From: Chloroflexota bacterium
GTDB lineage: Bacteria > Chloroflexota > Dehalococcoidia > Lucifugimonadales > UBA826
Direction: 5' to 3'
Assembly: GCA_002718095.1 (NCBI GenBank)
Contig: PBDP01000005.1
Span: forward strand, 335,759-364,529
Length of the DNA: 28,771 nt
This document shows, one piece after another, positions 15,161-23,973 of the stretch; the stretch's first letter is position 1; each line of letters begins with the position of its first letter. Position numbers and translations under genes: made by a program. The notes beneath the pieces are model-generated. The model saw only the letters and a program-made list of their open reading frames with translations, was not told the origin of the DNA and did not search any database.

Positions 15161-16324
15161 TTATTTGTTCTCATATTCAGAAATAGCTTTATTAATAGCT
15201 CCTTGCCTTCGTGACATTATTTCTTCGCTATTTTTAACTGCCCAGTCATATGATGTGTTAATATTTTGAAGTGAATTTTGGAAATGAGGCATGACATATC
15301 GGGCTATTAATTCATAACTTTTCATTACTTGTTCCCTTGTAGCCCATTCGGTTGTTTGAATCATAAATCCTCCAAACCCTCCAGTCAGCTCATCTAACAT
15401 TTTAATGTATTCAATTAAATCATCTGGAGTCCCTACTACCCATGTTCCATTATTAACATGATGATCTACAATTTTATCTCTTGGACCATCAAAATCCCAT
15501 GGCCTACCTAATGCTTTATGAAAATAATCGTAGTCATATTCTGCAGATTTTTCTCTTACTTGATTCATTGCTTCTTTCTTGCTTTCAGCAAGATGTACAG
15601 GAACTACTATATTCCATTTTGATCTATCCATTTTGTTCCCATGTTCTTTAGCTGATTCCTCTCCAACTTTCCAGAACTCTTTCAAGTTTGTTTGCTCTTG
15701 GCTACCTTGTCTAGGTACGGTAAGTGATAGTACTCCCAATCCATATTTTCCTGCTGCGAGCATTCCAGTAGGAGATTGAACTGACGCAACATACATAGGC
15801 ATATGAGGTTTTGTGTAAGGTCTCAGCTGTGACATAGCCTCGTTCAGTTCGAACCACTCAGATTTATAAGTTATAGGTTTAGTTTCTGTGAATAATCTTT
15901 TAATTATTCCAAGCGACTCATTCATTCTAGGTCTTTGTTTATCAGGATCTATTCCGAGTTGATGCGCGTCAGTTTGCAAAGCTCCTGGCCCAACTCCTAA
16001 TAAGACCCTTCCTTTTGTTAAGTGATCTAGTAAAATCATTCTATTTGCAACCATTAAAGGGTGATGGTAGGGCAAACTAACGACTCCTGTCCCTAGTTTT
16101 ATATGTTTTGTCCTTTCTGCTGCAACACCTATAAATATTTCTGGAGAGGCTATAGTTTCCCATCCAACACTATGATGTTCTCCTATCCATGCCTGATCAA
16201 ATCCTAAGTGATCTAGCCATTGAATGATTTCTAAGTCTCTTTCAATTGCTAAAGTTGGATTATCATTCATATGATGGAAAGGGGCCATGAAAATACCGAA
16301 ATTCATTCTCTCTGGTAATGGCAT
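15161..16324 (-). CDS. LLM-class (luciferase-like) flavin-dependent monooxygenase
   Basis: A two-component FMN-dependent oxygenase of the bacterial luciferase family, 387 residues. The visible family features are the N-terminal strand MNFGIFMAPFHH, LGFDQAWIGEHHSVGW, IKLGTGVVSLPYHHPLMVA, RVLLGVGPGA, and the C-terminal GGFGGFMIQTTEWA followed by SYELIARYVMPHFQ. Length and the C-terminal pattern resemble the limonene 1,2-monooxygenase-like (LimB) branch, but the substrate is unknown. Such enzymes are expanded in SAR202 bacteria, where oxidation of resistant dissolved organic matter has been proposed. AGGAG lies 5 bases before the ATG. Neighbours are a polysaccharide-deacetylase-family hydrolase upstream (33-base gap) and a ThDP enzyme downstream (29-base gap). 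No flavin reductase is adjacent. Confidence 0.87.
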   Translation of the reverse strand: MPLPERMNFGIFMAPFHHMNDNPTLAIERDLEIIQWLDHLGFDQAWIGEHHSVGWETIASPEIFIGVAAERTKHIKLGTGVVSLPYHHPLMVANRMILLDHLTKGRVLLGVGPGALQTDAHQLGIDPDKQRPRMNESLGIIKRLFTETKPITYKSEWFELNEAMSQLRPYTKPHMPMYVASVQSPTGMLAAGKYGLGVLSLTVPRQGSQEQTNLKEFWKVGEESAKEHGNKMDRSKWNIVVPVHLAESKKEAMNQVREKSAEYDYDYFHKALGRPWDFDGPRDKIVDHHVNNGTWVVGTPDDLIEYIKMLDELTGGFGGFMIQTTEWATREQVMKSYELIARYVMPHFQNSLQNINTSYDWAVKNSEEIMSRRQGAINKAISEYENK

Positions 16325-16357
16325 GTCAACTCCTAAAGGTTAGTTTCAAAAATGATA

Positions 16358-17170
16358 TTAATTTGAAACTATTTGAGAGTCAAATAGTTTAGCAAGATTT
16401 AGAGCAGTAATAAATTCTGCTCCGTCGAATTTTTTTATATATAAAATCAATTTTTCTAGCATTTTAAGTCTCCCAGGGCGTCCAATAATCCAAGGATGTA
16501 AAGTTAGTATGAATGATCCTTGATATTCAAATATTCCTTCAAAAGCTAATTGCCAAGATTCAAGAACACTCATCGGATTAGATATTACATTTCTTTGATT
16601 TAGATACGGAGTGTGATTAAAATAAGGATGATCATCTAGTTCCCAATGTATTGGTATTTCAATTAATTTATTTTTTCCTGATTGTATGTAGTAAGGCCTG
16701 TCGTCACCCATTAAACTAGAATCATATACGAATCCCTTATTGACTAATATATCAATAGAATATTTGCTAAGTTCCCAACTAGGTGAACGATACCCTAAAG
16801 GTATTTGAGATGTAATTCTTTCTATACTTTCTATTCCTTTATCAATGACATCTATTTCTTCTTGTTTAGTTAATGTTGCTGGAGGTTCATGCATATATCC
16901 ATGATGACCTATTTCGTGACCTTCATAAAAAATGTTTTTTACTAGTTCTGGATGAGTGTCTGCTATAAATCCTGGTATGTAGAATGAAGATTTTATATCA
17001 TGCTTTTTAAGAATTTTTAAAATTCTAGGCATTGCGATGTTAGGACCATATTCTCTCATTGACATTAGACTGGGGAAATTTTTTGTACGTGGATCCATAT
17101 TTATTAATCCACTAGTACCATCTATATCAAAACTGAGAACAACTGGGCATTTAATGTTTTTTGAATTCAT
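16358..17170 (-). CDS. Polysaccharide deacetylase family (NodB-like) hydrolase, PgdA/imidase-like branch
   Basis: A metal-dependent carbohydrate esterase 4 fold hydrolase, 270 residues, without signal peptide. Motif 1 is FDIDG with D15 and D17. Motif 2 is H90-G-Y-M-H94 within HEIGHHGYMHEPP, which gives the D-H-H metal site. Motif 3 is YRSPSWEL. A late LHPWIIGRPGR supplies the final His. The GHHGYMHE form and the cytoplasmic location resemble the Helicobacter PgdA / cyclic imide hydrolase / PuuE allantoinase group rather than secreted chitin or peptidoglycan deacetylases. The substrate may therefore be a small cyclic amide and not a wall polymer. The start is 1 base after the proS stop without a separate ribosome binding site, which suggests translational coupling. 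Confidence 0.8.
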   Translation of the reverse strand: MNSKNIKCPVVLSFDIDGTSGLINMDPRTKNFPSLMSMREYGPNIAMPRILKILKKHDIKSSFYIPGFIADTHPELVKNIFYEGHEIGHHGYMHEPPATLTKQEEIDVIDKGIESIERITSQIPLGYRSPSWELSKYSIDILVNKGFVYDSSLMGDDRPYYIQSGKNKLIEIPIHWELDDHPYFNHTPYLNQRNVISNPMSVLESWQLAFEGIFEYQGSFILTLHPWIIGRPGRLKMLEKLILYIKKFDGAEFITALNLAKLFDSQIVSN

Positions 17171-17171
17171 A

Positions 17172-18881
17172 TTAATCTATACTTGCTATAATTTTCATTG
17201 TTTCAGATATTATTTCTGATGTTTTTACTATTGTACTTTCGCTCCGATTATTGATTTTAATTTCAAAAGAGTCATTTTTAAGATTTCTAGAACTTACAAT
17301 AATTTGAATTGGTATTCCCATTAATTCGGCATCATGAAATTTAACCCCAGGAGTTTCATCTCGATCATCGTATGCAACATCAATATCATTGCCTAATAAA
17401 ATTTCATATAAGTCATTGGCTGCAGTACGTACATCATTATTGTCTGAATTTAATCCTAATATTAGTACTTCATAAGGAGCAATATTTTTAGGTAAAACCA
17501 TTTGGGTATCATTAGATTTTTGTTCAATGGCTCCTGCTAATATTCTGCCGATTCCAATACCATAACATCCCATAACTAATAGGTTTGGCTTGCCAGTAGA
17601 GTCTGAATATGTAGCTTTTAGAGATTCAGAGTAGCTTGTGCCTAATTTAAAAACATGTCCAATTTCAATCCCTTTTTGAGTTTGAAGAGTCCCTGTGCAT
17701 TTAGTACAAGCAAATCCTTCTTTGGCCATTGCTACATCTACCTCGCTGTTACCTGTAAAGTCTCTTATGTACCGAACATTTTTGAAGTGATAATCATTTT
17801 CATTAGCTCCGGCAATCAAATCGTTTGTAAATTTTAAGGAGTCATCACATATAACTTGTATTTTTTTCGATCCGATATTAATAGGAGAAGCAAATCCTGG
17901 AATGAATCCTTTAGATGTAACTTCATCCGAATTTGCTATTCTTAATTCATTACACTTGAGATAATTTTTAAGCTTAACCTCACTTATATCTAAATCTCCT
18001 CTTGTAGCCACAAGTATTAATTCATTATCAGACATGTAAAATACCGTTTTTAGTATTTCAGATTTTTTAGTATCAAGGTTTGATGATAAAGATTCTATGG
18101 TCTTCATATTAGGTGTTTTAATCTTTTCCAAACTCAATGAAGTTTCTACTACTTTGGCATATTTGTTAAAAGTTGCTTTTTCATCGTTGGCTGCATAGTC
18201 ACAATTGTCGCATAATATAATTGTGTCTTCGCCTGACGGAGATACTAGTATGAATTCTTTTGAATCCTTTCCACCTATAGCCCCACTGTCGGCATCTACT
18301 AAAACGGTATCTAGTCCACATCTATCAAAAGAATTTTGAAAGGCATTTATCATTAGATTATAATTTTGATCTAATCCCTCTTCATCTATGTCAAATGTAT
18401 AAGCATCCATCATATCGAACTCTCTGACTCGAATTAATCCTGCTCGCGGCCTTGGCTCATCCCTAAATTTAGTTTGAATCTGATATATAGATATTGGCAT
18501 ATCTCTATAACTTTGGACTATGTTTTTAACAGTTAAAGTGACTAATTCTTCATTTGTTGGAGGTAGAACTAGGTCACGTTCTTTCCGATCTCTTAGTCTA
18601 AGCATATCAGGACCATAGACTTCATCTCTTCCAGATTGTTGCCATAAATCTCTAGGTTGCAAAATCCCAAGTTTGATTTCTTGAGAATTAGCTTTATCCA
18701 TTTCATCTCTAATAATAGTTTCTATCTTTTTTAAAGATTTCCATCCTAATGGTAGATAGCTATATACTCCAGATGATACTTGCTGAATCATTCCTGATTG
18801 TAGCAATAATTTATGACTGATTGTTTCAGCTTCCCCTGGAGGGTTTCTGAGTGTTCCGTTGAATAGTCTGGAAATTCTCAT
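17172..18881 (-). CDS. proS: Prolyl-tRNA synthetase, bacterial type with editing insertion
   Basis: Class II synthetase charging tRNA-Pro. The 569 residues match the bacterial form, which carries a YbaK-like editing domain (INS) inserted between motifs 2 and 3, about 220-400. Motif 2 is FRDEPRPRAGLIRVREFDMM. Motif 3 is GCYGIGIGRILAGAIEQ. The anticodon-binding domain follows, with YDDRDETPGVKFHDAELMG. The ATG overlaps the ispG stop by 4 bases (ATGA), and a GGAG inside ispG 10 bases upstream can act as ribosome binding site. The stop is followed after 1 base by the deacetylase-family gene. The position after ispG, rseP and dxr is a known bacterial arrangement. Confidence 0.96.
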   Translation of the reverse strand: MRISRLFNGTLRNPPGEAETISHKLLLQSGMIQQVSSGVYSYLPLGWKSLKKIETIIRDEMDKANSQEIKLGILQPRDLWQQSGRDEVYGPDMLRLRDRKERDLVLPPTNEELVTLTVKNIVQSYRDMPISIYQIQTKFRDEPRPRAGLIRVREFDMMDAYTFDIDEEGLDQNYNLMINAFQNSFDRCGLDTVLVDADSGAIGGKDSKEFILVSPSGEDTIILCDNCDYAANDEKATFNKYAKVVETSLSLEKIKTPNMKTIESLSSNLDTKKSEILKTVFYMSDNELILVATRGDLDISEVKLKNYLKCNELRIANSDEVTSKGFIPGFASPINIGSKKIQVICDDSLKFTNDLIAGANENDYHFKNVRYIRDFTGNSEVDVAMAKEGFACTKCTGTLQTQKGIEIGHVFKLGTSYSESLKATYSDSTGKPNLLVMGCYGIGIGRILAGAIEQKSNDTQMVLPKNIAPYEVLILGLNSDNNDVRTAANDLYEILLGNDIDVAYDDRDETPGVKFHDAELMGIPIQIIVSSRNLKNDSFEIKINNRSESTIVKTSEIISETMKIIASID

Positions 18882-20032
18882 GTAATTTCATCTCCAACAA
18901 CGATACTTTCGGTTTCAAATTGTTTTATTTCATTCATTAATTCTTGAAGCATGTCATTTTCATTAACTATCTTAGTTTTTTTCCCTTTGCGAAATATAAT
19001 CGCTTTACCTACTCCGGCAGCTATTCCTATATCAGCATCCTTTGCTTCTCCAGGACCATTTACTTCACATCCCATAACAGCAATTTTTATGGGAGTTTTG
19101 ATTTTTCTAATTAAATCATCTACGTCATTTGCTAATTTCCTTACATCTACATCTGCTCTCCCACAACTAGGACATGCAATTAATGTAGGGCCAGAAACCT
19201 TCAAGTTAAGAGATTTTAAAATTTCTATTCCCGTCTCAACTTCCTTTATCGGATTATCACTTAAACTTACTCGGATTGTGTCGCCAATACCGTCATATAA
19301 TAGTGATCCTATTCCAATTGAACTTCTAATACTACCGGATTTTGCAGTACCTGCCTCTGTTATTCCTAAGTGAAGAGGATAAGGAACTAGTTTTGCCATC
19401 TTTCTGTATGCTTCAATCGTAGTATCAAGATCAAAGGCTTTGAGAGAAATTTTGATCATATCAAAATCAAGATCTTCAAGTATTCTTATTTCCCACAATC
19501 CTGTTGCTACCATATGATCAACTACAGAATAATCTTTTTCTTCTTGTCCTAATCCTTTCTCTAGTAAATTAACTCCGTCATTATGCCTTGATATACCTCT
19601 CGTTACACCTATTTTACCTACAGGGGGCAAACTCCCAAAATTAACTCCAATTCTGATTGGAACCTTCAATTTTTTTGCCTCATTTACTATTTCAGATACT
19701 TTTTCTTTATCTCTTATATTACCTGGATTTAATCTTAGACAGTCTACGCCACTTTTTAAAGCTTCAAGAGCTAATTGATAATGGAAATGTATATCTGCAA
19801 TCAGAGGGATTTTAATCTTAGATTTAATATCTTTTAATGCTATAGCAGCTTCTTTGTCAGGGACAGCACATCTGATGATGTCACAACCCGCTTCCTCTAA
19901 TTCTTTTATCTGTTTTACAGTAGATTTCACGTCTCTAGTATCTGTTTTTGTCATAGATTGAATTGAGATTGGGGAATTTCCTCCAATCTGAACATCTCCT
20001 ACATATACTGGTTGAGTGATTCTACGCTTCAT
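18878..20032 (-). CDS. ispG: 4-hydroxy-3-methylbut-2-en-1-yl diphosphate synthase
   Basis: The sixth MEP-pathway enzyme: reductively opens methylerythritol cyclodiphosphate to HMBPP using a [4Fe-4S] cluster. The 384 residues correspond to the short bacterial two-domain form. The TIM-barrel part begins with PVYVGDVQIGGNSPISIQSM. The cluster ligands are C-x2-C in ACPSCGRADVD and the third Cys in VMGCEVNGPGEA. AGGA lies 5 bases before the ATG. It begins 8 bases after rseP and overlaps proS by 4. Together with dxr in this operon and ispD/ispF at 2781-3927, most of the pathway is found in this window. Confidence 0.97.
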   Translation of the reverse strand: MKRRITQPVYVGDVQIGGNSPISIQSMTKTDTRDVKSTVKQIKELEEAGCDIIRCAVPDKEAAIALKDIKSKIKIPLIADIHFHYQLALEALKSGVDCLRLNPGNIRDKEKVSEIVNEAKKLKVPIRIGVNFGSLPPVGKIGVTRGISRHNDGVNLLEKGLGQEEKDYSVVDHMVATGLWEIRILEDLDFDMIKISLKAFDLDTTIEAYRKMAKLVPYPLHLGITEAGTAKSGSIRSSIGIGSLLYDGIGDTIRVSLSDNPIKEVETGIEILKSLNLKVSGPTLIACPSCGRADVDVRKLANDVDDLIRKIKTPIKIAVMGCEVNGPGEAKDADIGIAAGVGKAIIFRKGKKTKIVNENDMLQELMNEIKQFETESIVVGDEIT

Positions 20033-20040
20033 TACAGTCC

Positions 20041-21234
20041 TTAGTTAATGATACTTTCCCCTGTTAGTATTCTTGCTAAATCAAAATAACTCATCAACAC
20101 AATTAATGATATCAATATTATGAATCCTGCCATATGTATAATCCCTTCAATTCGCGGAGATACTCTTTTCCCTCCACGTACAGCCTCAATAGCGATGAAT
20201 GCTAGCCTACCTCCATCTAATGCAGGGATTGGGAGTAAATTCAATATGCCTAAACTTATACTTATTAGAGCGGTTAGTTGAAATAAAGGACTTAATCCAA
20301 TTTCTGCCACTTCGCCAGTTATTTGTGCTATTCCTATGGGTCCTGTGAATCCAGGATCGTCACCGTTTTGAGACCAATTTGTTAGTCCAGAATAAGTTAA
20401 GGTTAAGACATTAAAGAGCTGATTGAAAGACTCTGGTATCGCCTCAATTATATTTAACTTTTTCTCTACTATCCTCGGATTACTTAGTCCAATTATTATC
20501 CCCATAGATCCCTGTGTCATAGTATCGCCAATCTCTAAGTTAGAATTATAGGATTTAGCATCTGTTAAGCTTATTTCATTATTTGGATCATATACCTGCT
20601 CCACCACTTTTAATTTTGGAGGGTTAGATCTGGGTGTAAGAGTTACAGTTGTATTATGAGAAAATTCAGGAGAAGCTTTTACATTGCCAATCATTAAATT
20701 TCTTTGAATGTTGAGTGTGGTTTCCTGAGATTTGTTTTTTTGTATCTGCTCAATTAATTCTTCTGTAGTACCTATAGAATTGTTATTTATTGCAATTATG
20801 TTGTCTCCAGGTTGTAACCCGGCGCTCATTGCAGGAGAATTTGGAGCTACATTTGTTATCGTTATTGTTCCTTCATATTCTTGATGTGGAGTTATCAATA
20901 ATATGAAAAATATTGCTATTGCTGTTAGTAAATTCATTAATGGTCCAGCAGCTAATACAATTAATCTTTTGGGTATACTTTGCGCGGCAAAACTCCTTGA
21001 GTCTGTTGGGTCTTCTTCCCCAACCATTTTTACGAATCCTCCAATAGGGATTAGGTTCAAGGTATATTCTGTTTCACCTTTTTTGTATCCCCATATTTTA
21101 GGAGGGAATCCAAATCCGAATTCTGTGACTTTAATATTAAAAAGTTTCGCTGTTAGGAAATGACCAAGTTCGTGAACTAGTACTAAAGATGCCAGTATCG
21201 GTATTACAAATAGCCAACTTGGTAGACTTAACAT
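20041..21234 (-). CDS. rseP: Site-2 membrane metalloprotease RseP family
   Basis: An intramembrane zinc protease (M50) that cleaves membrane-anchored regulators such as anti-sigma factors. The 397 residues start with a membrane helix containing HELGH (21-25). Further helices are seen at about 92-112 and in the C-terminal part. A PDZ domain lies near 125-185 (NVAPNSPAMSAGLQPGDNII). The third zinc ligand motif is LNLLPIPALDGGR. E. coli RseP has two PDZ domains; here one PDZ is recognisable, followed by a divergent segment of about 190-250. AAAGG is 6 bases before the ATG. The position between dxr and ispG is a common bacterial order. The substrate is not known from this sequence. Confidence 0.93.
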   Translation of the reverse strand: MLSLPSWLFVIPILASLVLVHELGHFLTAKLFNIKVTEFGFGFPPKIWGYKKGETEYTLNLIPIGGFVKMVGEEDPTDSRSFAAQSIPKRLIVLAAGPLMNLLTAIAIFFILLITPHQEYEGTITITNVAPNSPAMSAGLQPGDNIIAINNNSIGTTEELIEQIQKNKSQETTLNIQRNLMIGNVKASPEFSHNTTVTLTPRSNPPKLKVVEQVYDPNNEISLTDAKSYNSNLEIGDTMTQGSMGIIIGLSNPRIVEKKLNIIEAIPESFNQLFNVLTLTYSGLTNWSQNGDDPGFTGPIGIAQITGEVAEIGLSPLFQLTALISISLGILNLLPIPALDGGRLAFIAIEAVRGGKRVSPRIEGIIHMAGFIILISLIVLMSYFDLARILTGESIIN

Positions 21235-21243
21235 GATTTGCCT

Positions 21244-22386
21244 TTATAAAGATTTTTCAACTTGCTTTTGTCCCCATTCATAAGATTCTATAAGATCTTT
21301 TATATCCGGTAGTTCAATATTCTTGTGAGAACTTATTGATTGTTCAATAAGTTCTGATATTTCCACAAATTTTATTTTACCTGATAGGAAAGCATCCACT
21401 GCTCCTTCATCTGCTCCACATAATGCGGATGGCCATGTGCCACCCTTTTTTGCATAAGATAGTGCCATATCAAAACAAGGGTATCTGGTTTTATCAATCT
21501 CTTCGAAAGTAATATTTTTAAATTTTGTTGGATCAAACCTTTTGAGGTTATGATTTTGTATTCTTTGTGGATGCAATAAAGCATATTGTATAGGCAATCT
21601 CATATCAGGAGGGCTTATTTGAGCTTTAGTTGATCCGTCAGAAAATTCTACTAATGAGTGGATTAAACTTTCTGGATGTAATATTACTTCGATTGAGTCC
21701 CAGTCAATTCCAAAAAGCCACTTGGCTTCTATAACTTCAAAAGCTTTATTCATCATCGTTGCTGAATCAACTGTAATTTTTGCGCCCATTTTCCATGTTG
21801 GATGATTTAATGACTCTTGAGCTGTCACATTAGGAAGTTTTTCAATTGGAATATCTCGAAATGAACCCCCTGATGCTGTAATGATTATTTTATTGATTGA
21901 TAAATGATTTTCTCCTACTAAACATTGCCATATTGCACTTGGTTCACTATCTAAAGGCATGAGTTCTACATTATTCGAATGTGCATGAGATATTAATTTT
22001 TCTCCAGCCATGATAATTATTTCTTTGTTTGCTACCGCAATATCTTTACCTAAGCTTATTGCTTTGAATGTTGGCTCTAAGGCAATAGACCCTGTTGTTG
22101 CAACCACTAATAAATCAGTTTCATGAGATTCAGATATTTCAGAGAAATTTTTGCGGTTAACTTGATTGTCTTTGCAGATCGTTTCTAATTGATTAGATAT
22201 TCCGGAATAAGAAACATATTTAGGGGAATATTTTCTTATTTGACTTAACAATTCAGAATGATTTTTATTTGCTGAAAGCCCTATGATTTGAAATTTTTCA
22301 GAGTGTGTTTCTATGACATCGAGTGTTTGAGTCCCGACAGATCCAGTAGAACCTAGAATAGATATACCTTTCAAATAGCTGTCCAT
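21244..22386 (-). CDS. dxr: 1-deoxy-D-xylulose 5-phosphate reductoisomerase
   Basis: The first committed MEP-pathway step: converts DXP to methylerythritol phosphate with NADPH. The 380 residues are the normal length. The nucleotide-binding loop is ILGSTGSVGTQTLDVIE (10 onward). The catalytic and metal site is LMPLDSEPSAIWQC, followed by the flexible loop with ITASGGSFRD. The substrate-binding segments HPTWKMGAKITVDSATMMNK and GIDWDSIEVILHPES are intact. Its start lies inside the cdsA gene, overlapping the cdsA end by 16 bases in another frame. It is followed after 9 bases by rseP. The uppS-cdsA-dxr-rseP order is widespread in bacteria. Confidence 0.97.
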   Translation of the reverse strand: MDSYLKGISILGSTGSVGTQTLDVIETHSEKFQIIGLSANKNHSELLSQIRKYSPKYVSYSGISNQLETICKDNQVNRKNFSEISESHETDLLVVATTGSIALEPTFKAISLGKDIAVANKEIIIMAGEKLISHAHSNNVELMPLDSEPSAIWQCLVGENHLSINKIIITASGGSFRDIPIEKLPNVTAQESLNHPTWKMGAKITVDSATMMNKAFEVIEAKWLFGIDWDSIEVILHPESLIHSLVEFSDGSTKAQISPPDMRLPIQYALLHPQRIQNHNLKRFDPTKFKNITFEEIDKTRYPCFDMALSYAKKGGTWPSALCGADEGAVDAFLSGKIKFVEISELIEQSISSHKNIELPDIKDLIESYEWGQKQVEKSL

Positions 22387-23186
22387 TGTATAAAATAATA
22401 CAAGACTGGAATAGTGAAAACAAATGAATCTATTCTGTCCATTACTCCCCCATGACCAGGTATTATATTCCCAGAATCTTTAATTCCAGACACACGCTTA
22501 ATTCCAGACTCAAATAAGTCCCCCATTTGACCAAATACTGTCATAAAAATTGTCAATGATAATGTCATCACTATAGTTATATCTGGTTCTTCTGTTATAA
22601 ATCTGTAAGTTAACCCTCCTAGAACACCTAAAAATACTCCAGACAGAGATCCTTCAAGTGTTTTATTAGGACTTATTTTAGGAAAGAAAGGGATCTTACC
22701 TATGAGTTTTCCAAAGGCAAAAGCGGCACTATCATTCATGGAAATTATTACAATTAAAATTAGAATCCAATTTAACCCATTCGTGTCATTTCGAATAAAT
22801 ATTGCATGACTGAGTAAACCTGCTGTGAACATAGGAGGTGTTATTAAGCATAATATTTTTTCAATAAGCGGAATATATATCCGATGCGACACTATTAAAT
22901 ATGATCCACTAAATATACCTATGGATATTAATGCACCGCTAATGAGTATAGAGACATTCCCTTCAGTTGATAATATGTATGGATAACACATGAAGGCTAT
23001 AGATAATATTCCAGATATTAAAGGGTAAGCTGGTAATTGTCGAGCCTTTAGCATTTTGGACAATTCATATGCAGCTATTGCAGATGATATTCCAATTAAT
23101 AAAGCAAAATATATTCCTCCAATCCACGTAATAAGAATCACGGATGGTAGTACGAATATGGAACTTATTACCCTAGCGATAATCAT
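22371..23186 (-). CDS. cdsA: Phosphatidate cytidylyltransferase
   Basis: A membrane enzyme making CDP-diacylglycerol from phosphatidate and CTP, the branch point for phospholipid synthesis. The 271 residues carry several (about 7-8) hydrophobic helices. The family signature is fully present near the C-terminus: SGIKRVSGIKDSGNIIPGHG followed by GVMDRID. The conserved SPNKTLEGSLSG lies before it. No Shine-Dalgarno is visible at the ATG at 23186. A TATAAA on the minus strand at 23203-23198 lies only 11 bases upstream, so a short-leader or leaderless internal transcript is possible. It follows uppS after 67 bases, the widest gap inside the operon, and overlaps dxr by 16 bases. Confidence 0.94.
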   Translation of the reverse strand: MIIARVISSIFVLPSVILITWIGGIYFALLIGISSAIAAYELSKMLKARQLPAYPLISGILSIAFMCYPYILSTEGNVSILISGALISIGIFSGSYLIVSHRIYIPLIEKILCLITPPMFTAGLLSHAIFIRNDTNGLNWILILIVIISMNDSAAFAFGKLIGKIPFFPKISPNKTLEGSLSGVFLGVLGGLTYRFITEEPDITIVMTLSLTIFMTVFGQMGDLFESGIKRVSGIKDSGNIIPGHGGVMDRIDSFVFTIPVLYYFIQWTAI

Positions 23187-23253
23187 ATGATGACAATTTT
23201 ATACCTAACTTATTTATATTGTCCTTGATAATACATCTTTAGCACTTGTCTTG

Positions 23254-23946
23254 TTAAGATGAGCCGTATTTCCTACGTCTTTTTGAATATTCTTCCAAAG
23301 CTTCGGCGATGTGTTCTTTATTAAAATCTGGCCATAATACGTCAGTGAAATAGTATTCAGAGTAGGCTGATTGCCATATTAGAAAATTGCTTGTTCTTAT
23401 TTCTCCTGCTGTTCTTATTACCAAATCAGGATCAGGAATGCTTTTCGAATATAATCTTTCAGATATTACTTGCTCATTTATATTATCGGGTTCAATATTT
23501 TCCTTAATAATTTGTTTGATAACGCCTATTAATTCGTTCCGTCCTCCATAATTGAATGCTATTGATAAAGTTAAATCGGTATTATTTTTTGTGATTTTTT
23601 CGGCTTTTGCAATTGCTTTTTGAATTTTTACTGATAATCCAACCTTGTCACCTAGATGGATTATTTTGATATTATTTTTATGAAGATGCTCTAATTGTGA
23701 CCCTATAGATTCCAAGAGTAGATTCATTAATGCTGAAACTTCTCTTTGAGGGCGAGTCCAATTTTCTGTAGAAAATGCGTACAACGTCAAATATCTGACA
23801 CCCGATTCTTTAAAACTTTCCACTATTTTCGGAAGGTTTTCTGTACCTTTTTTATGACCTTCACTTCTTTCAAGATCACGCATACTGGCCCATCGGCCAT
23901 TTCCGTCCATTATTATAGCTACATGATTAGGTATATTTGAGTTCAT
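23254..23946 (-). CDS. uppS: Undecaprenyl diphosphate synthase (cis-prenyltransferase)
   Basis: Elongates farnesyl diphosphate with cis-isoprene units to form the C55 lipid carrier for cell wall synthesis. The 230 residues are slightly short but complete. The catalytic Asp is D14 in AIIMDGNGRWA. The conserved LYAFSTENWTRP, the SIAFNYGGR motif and the C-terminal RTAGEIRTSNFLIWQSAYSE are present. In the last one an Ala replaces the common Ser of RTSGE. No strong Shine-Dalgarno precedes the ATG. It lies 27 bases after frr and upstream of cdsA. It uses the MEP-derived precursors made by dxr and ispG in the same operon. Confidence 0.96.
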   Translation of the reverse strand: MNSNIPNHVAIIMDGNGRWASMRDLERSEGHKKGTENLPKIVESFKESGVRYLTLYAFSTENWTRPQREVSALMNLLLESIGSQLEHLHKNNIKIIHLGDKVGLSVKIQKAIAKAEKITKNNTDLTLSIAFNYGGRNELIGVIKQIIKENIEPDNINEQVISERLYSKSIPDPDLVIRTAGEIRTSNFLIWQSAYSEYYFTDVLWPDFNKEHIAEALEEYSKRRRKYGSS

Positions 23947-23973
23947 GACTAGTAATATAACTCATAATTCAGA

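Noticed and set aside
18951-19373. Plus-strand ORF of 140 codons, the longest shadow
   Set aside because: Antisense to the strongly conserved ispG C-terminal half; the hydrophobic composition is that expected from the reverse of that gene.
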